This document shows, piece by piece, positions 29,501-31,174 of a DNA stretch of 31,174 nt. The notes below the pieces were generated by a model, which did no database searches, was not told the DNA's origin, and saw only the letters and a list, made by a program, of their open reading frames with translations. Each line of letters opens with the position of its first letter. The first letter of the stretch is position 1. The stretch lies in IMG/VR virus record IMGVR_UViG_3300005613_000277, positions 1 through 31,174 of that record, one strand, 5' to 3'. The DNA is from a virus. Both the position numbers and the translations under genes were made by a program.

Positions 29501-31174
29501 CCTCCTCTCCGCGCCCGCTACTCATGTTGTGAACATTGTTTCCAACATTATGACGGCAGGATTCTCTGTATCAGAGCGCAAGGTAGCATCACTAATCGGC
29601 GGCGGTAGAAATATACCGAGGGGTGAGGCTGAAGCGCAGCTAGCTGGAATGGTCGCTGGATCAAGAGATGGTATGCGTCTTGCGTGGAATGCACTAAAGA
29701 CCGGCGAGCCAACTGATCCATTGCAGAAGATGGAGGCTGAAAACCATAGGGCAATCACTGGTGAGCAGCTAGGGTTGTCGGGTACTGCGGGTCGATATGC
29801 GGACTATATTGGCGAAGCTGTCAGAATTCCCGGCAGGCTTTTAACTGCTGGTGATGAGTTCTTTAAGGCTGTTGGTTATCGCATGGAGGTAAATGCTCAG
29901 GCATACCGGCAGGCGTTTAACGAGGGACTAGATGGTGACGCGGCGGCGGCTCGGATTATGGAGATCATCGAGAATCCTCCCGAGAATATCAAGATGGCCG
30001 CTACCGATGCGGCTAGATACCAGACGTTCACGAACCGATTGCCCGAAGGCAAAATGACATGGGTTGCGGAGCTAGGCCAGCAAGCTGAAAGCCTAAGACA
30101 CGGCAAGGCGATTGGGCCATATGCGAGAATTATCATACCGTTTGTAAGAACGCCCACAAACATTATGAGTTACCTGCTTGAGCGGACTCCTCTTGCTGTC
30201 ACGTCTCAGTCAATCAGAGATGACATTGCTGCTGGTGGTGCGCGTAGGGACTTAGCACTAGGCAAGATTGTTACTGGCTCAATGGTCATGGCTGTTACTG
30301 CTGAGTTAGCTATGGCTGGACAGATTACTGGTGCCGGCCCAGTTAATCCGAAGATGCGGAACATCCTGAGAGAAACGGGTTGGCAGCCATACTCAATCAA
30401 GGTTGGCGATACTTATTATGCCTACAACCGACTAGACCCCATCGGTGGGTTGCTAGGTTTGTCTGCCGATATGACTGAAATTCTTGGTCAGACAACTGAT
30501 GCCGAGGCCGATGAAGTTGCTGTCGCCGCTGTTCTGTCCATCTCTCAGAACATGGCAAGCAAAACATACTTGAGTGGGGTGTTTGACTTTATTGAAGCAT
30601 TCTTCATGGCAAGCACAGATCCAGAGTCAAGTAACTGGAAGCTGTCGAACTGGTTTAACCGACTAGGCGGGTCATTGGTTCCGTCGGGTATTGCCGCTGT
30701 AGAACGACAGATTAGCCCTGAGATCAGCGCAACCTACGACGTGATAGACCGTATCAAGTCTAGGATTCCGGGTATGTCAGAAGGACTCCCGCCCCGTAGA
30801 AATATCTTTGGGGAAGTCATTGTGCCTTCTGGTGGATTAGGGCCAGACATTATCTCGCCCATCTACACTAATGAAGCCAAGGACAATCCTGTTGCTGACG
30901 AAATGGTACGGCAACAAGTTCCTATTGGAATGCCGAGACGCACAGTCAATGGTGTAGAATTAGATGCAGAGCAATACGATCAATACATCCTGTATTACGC
31001 GGGAGAGGGCTTAGGGAAAGGTATACCTAAGCTGAAGACCGCACTCGGGAATCTCGTAAAGTCTCCAGGTTACCGAACTGCGACTGACGGGCCTGATGGC
31101 GGCAAGAGTCTTTTGATTAGATCCATTTTCGCCAACTACAGATCCGCTGCACAGAAGAAACTCTTTGAAGAGAA
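26568..31174 (+). CDS. Giant internal virion (ejection) protein, gp16-like, continues at 1-196
   Basis: Joined with 1-196 it encodes 1,559 residues. It starts nine bases after the gp15-like stop, with AAGG just before. The frame is open throughout. The N-terminal 450 residues include VTLHGGPNYALESMYRQSPS (about 174-193), common in large phage polyvalent proteins, and a conserved-looking middle. A hydrophobic stretch AAGTVIASPFSF lies near residue 455 and another near 590-617 (MVGFIPAVKGLKYAGMGAG). Around residues 975-990 is LLSAPATHVVNIVSN, then IIIPFVRTPTNIMSYLLERT (about 1187-1206) and a membrane-like GSMVMAVTAELAMAGQI near 1235. These last segments recall the LPD38-type domain of injected polyvalent proteins. 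No lytic transglycosylase motif was found, unlike T7 gp16. Confidence 0.85.
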   Translation, partial: MAKSPFVTALEAATGKEAKPKFEPDLTAISEKYGVDRGLVGGIAKTLAGTAVAAGGITASEEAEAGILTAALSPVLRKNLTKMVQGEELTSAEEKSVRKYIRQVEETDDAFGARERMRMAEMETPDVEVMKRPGIDPQQMVGSVLVPVMGDPSIAGATIKSVEGVPLDKDVTLHGGPNYALESMYRQSPSGWESMYGAAATKQEHFLRAQKENPDADVLGVYTAMGPESMLFNTMTSEIALRQFPALKIPARDIEAFDKKIRAVYPDFAGVESPDAMAQVMGTIPVTNVKGKRETAGNFRKGLITEMRKKLWTNKGFPVIDDIVRATTEPALRDSELGASGFSIFRTEPEADLIAQSRTATYDTGIPGQYYGGLQNSVPAALMFPRLWARTGESVSKTGDPLNFSQQVGQLRTKTQDGWYEVADQQWADTISQYLADQYDNIKVQRVAKGTVAAGTVIASPFSFADDNTEPSYLNTRQEANLTPAQLALQELEAEVEREGAKETVVPQTGDSLGFIFDPKLGRMRPRTPQDESTLAEAIALDVGRGITEIPEQSLYGAVDAVGEAVQAFGGEGDFQFTEEEYQPETTTGALARGISQFMVGFIPAVKGLKYAGMGAGITRSMLAGAVADATVFDPYAGRLADLANQYPELQGPVTDFLATDINDSEAFSRFKNAIEGAGLGLLGEGFIKAARMIKARQTIKGAADATGQKPSELIDETIDDAKLDDGTGAESRAMVELRTKQEEAEGEFIPFEDLAAQENVGFVLPEFKTGRGDAKPEAAKNINLNNLSTTEEVDALINRVAETDAPTINEARRQKVLNEDLPKLADDLGMTVDDLLSRPKGAAFNAEQILASRKILVASGENLVRMAKKANSVDGTEMDLALMRRAMSQHRAIQAQVSGMTAEAGRALQQFRVVAESSRLQEKAIRDILTANGGDGLNRKMAQMLSELDDPTKVGKFVSKASDATTMDKLYEVWINSLLSAPATHVVNIVSNIMTAGFSVSERKVASLIGGGRNIPRGEAEAQLAGMVAGSRDGMRLAWNALKTGEPTDPLQKMEAENHRAITGEQLGLSGTAGRYADYIGEAVRIPGRLLTAGDEFFKAVGYRMEVNAQAYRQAFNEGLDGDAAAARIMEIIENPPENIKMAATDAARYQTFTNRLPEGKMTWVAELGQQAESLRHGKAIGPYARIIIPFVRTPTNIMSYLLERTPLAVTSQSIRDDIAAGGARRDLALGKIVTGSMVMAVTAELAMAGQITGAGPVNPKMRNILRETGWQPYSIKVGDTYYAYNRLDPIGGLLGLSADMTEILGQTTDAEADEVAVAAVLSISQNMASKTYLSGVFDFIEAFFMASTDPESSNWKLSNWFNRLGGSLVPSGIAAVERQISPEISATYDVIDRIKSRIPGMSEGLPPRRNIFGEVIVPSGGLGPDIISPIYTNEAKDNPVADEMVRQQVPIGMPRRTVNGVELDAEQYDQYILYYAGEGLGKGIPKLKTALGNLVKSPGYRTATDGPDGGKSLLIRSIFANYRSAAQKKLFEE
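31052..31174. repeat. Terminal overlap, right copy
   Basis: Exact copy of bases 1-123. It lies inside the coding region of the giant internal virion protein that starts at 26568. Removing one copy leaves a circular sequence of 31,051 bases. Confidence 0.95.

Overview
The window is an essentially complete genome of a short-tailed (podovirus-type) tailed phage. The first and last 123 bases are identical, and a 1,559-residue gene reads through the join without a break, so the contig is a closed circle of about 31,051 unique bases cut inside that gene. Base composition is middling GC, apart from an AT-rich tail-spike gene at 3271-4863. Gene families resemble marine or aquatic podoviruses infecting Gram-negative bacteria. 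No host gene, tRNA, rRNA or CRISPR array was seen, and the host cannot be named from the sequence.

Layout. (1) 26568-31174 plus 1-196, then 193-4863: the giant internal virion protein and three tail receptor-binding or spike genes. (2) 4902-7509: a tight plus-strand run of small genes with start/stop overlaps that includes a holin, an M15-type peptidase endolysin and several small membrane proteins. (3) 7527-10022, minus strand: an early operon with a Rad52-type annealase, a small protein with an SSB-like acidic tail, a four-cysteine zinc ribbon and an HTH protein. (4) 10023-10132: a divergent control region; 10133-12931, plus strand: a Cro/YdaS-like regulator, a strong terminator, a 320-base structured leader, then NinG-like and metallophosphoesterase genes. 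(5) 12906-13876, minus strand: a Mom-type DNA modification gene, a small lipoprotein gene and a small hypothetical gene, under a promoter and leader that match those of the other minus operon. (6) 14019-26558 onward, plus strand: terminase, portal, scaffold, capsid, gp11/gp12-like tail proteins and internal virion proteins, in T7 order.

The phage combines a T7-like virion with a lambdoid-like control and recombination layer. No DNA polymerase, primase, helicase, RNA polymerase, integrase or CI-like repressor is recognisable, so it probably uses host transcription and host replication, with its annealase and NinG-like nuclease feeding recombination.

The most interesting region is the mom-like gene at 12906-13481. 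Its start codon lies at the centre of a perfect inverted repeat with no visible Shine-Dalgarno sequence, which recalls the translational lock on phage Mu mom. A small zinc-ribbon protein elsewhere (7760-7951) has the cysteine spacing of Mu Com. Other points: a shared repeat module in two tail proteins, a paralogous N-terminal module in two head/tail proteins, a discoidin-like insertion in the gp12-like tail protein, a three-copy AT-rich box upstream of late genes, and a structured leader before the capsid gene.
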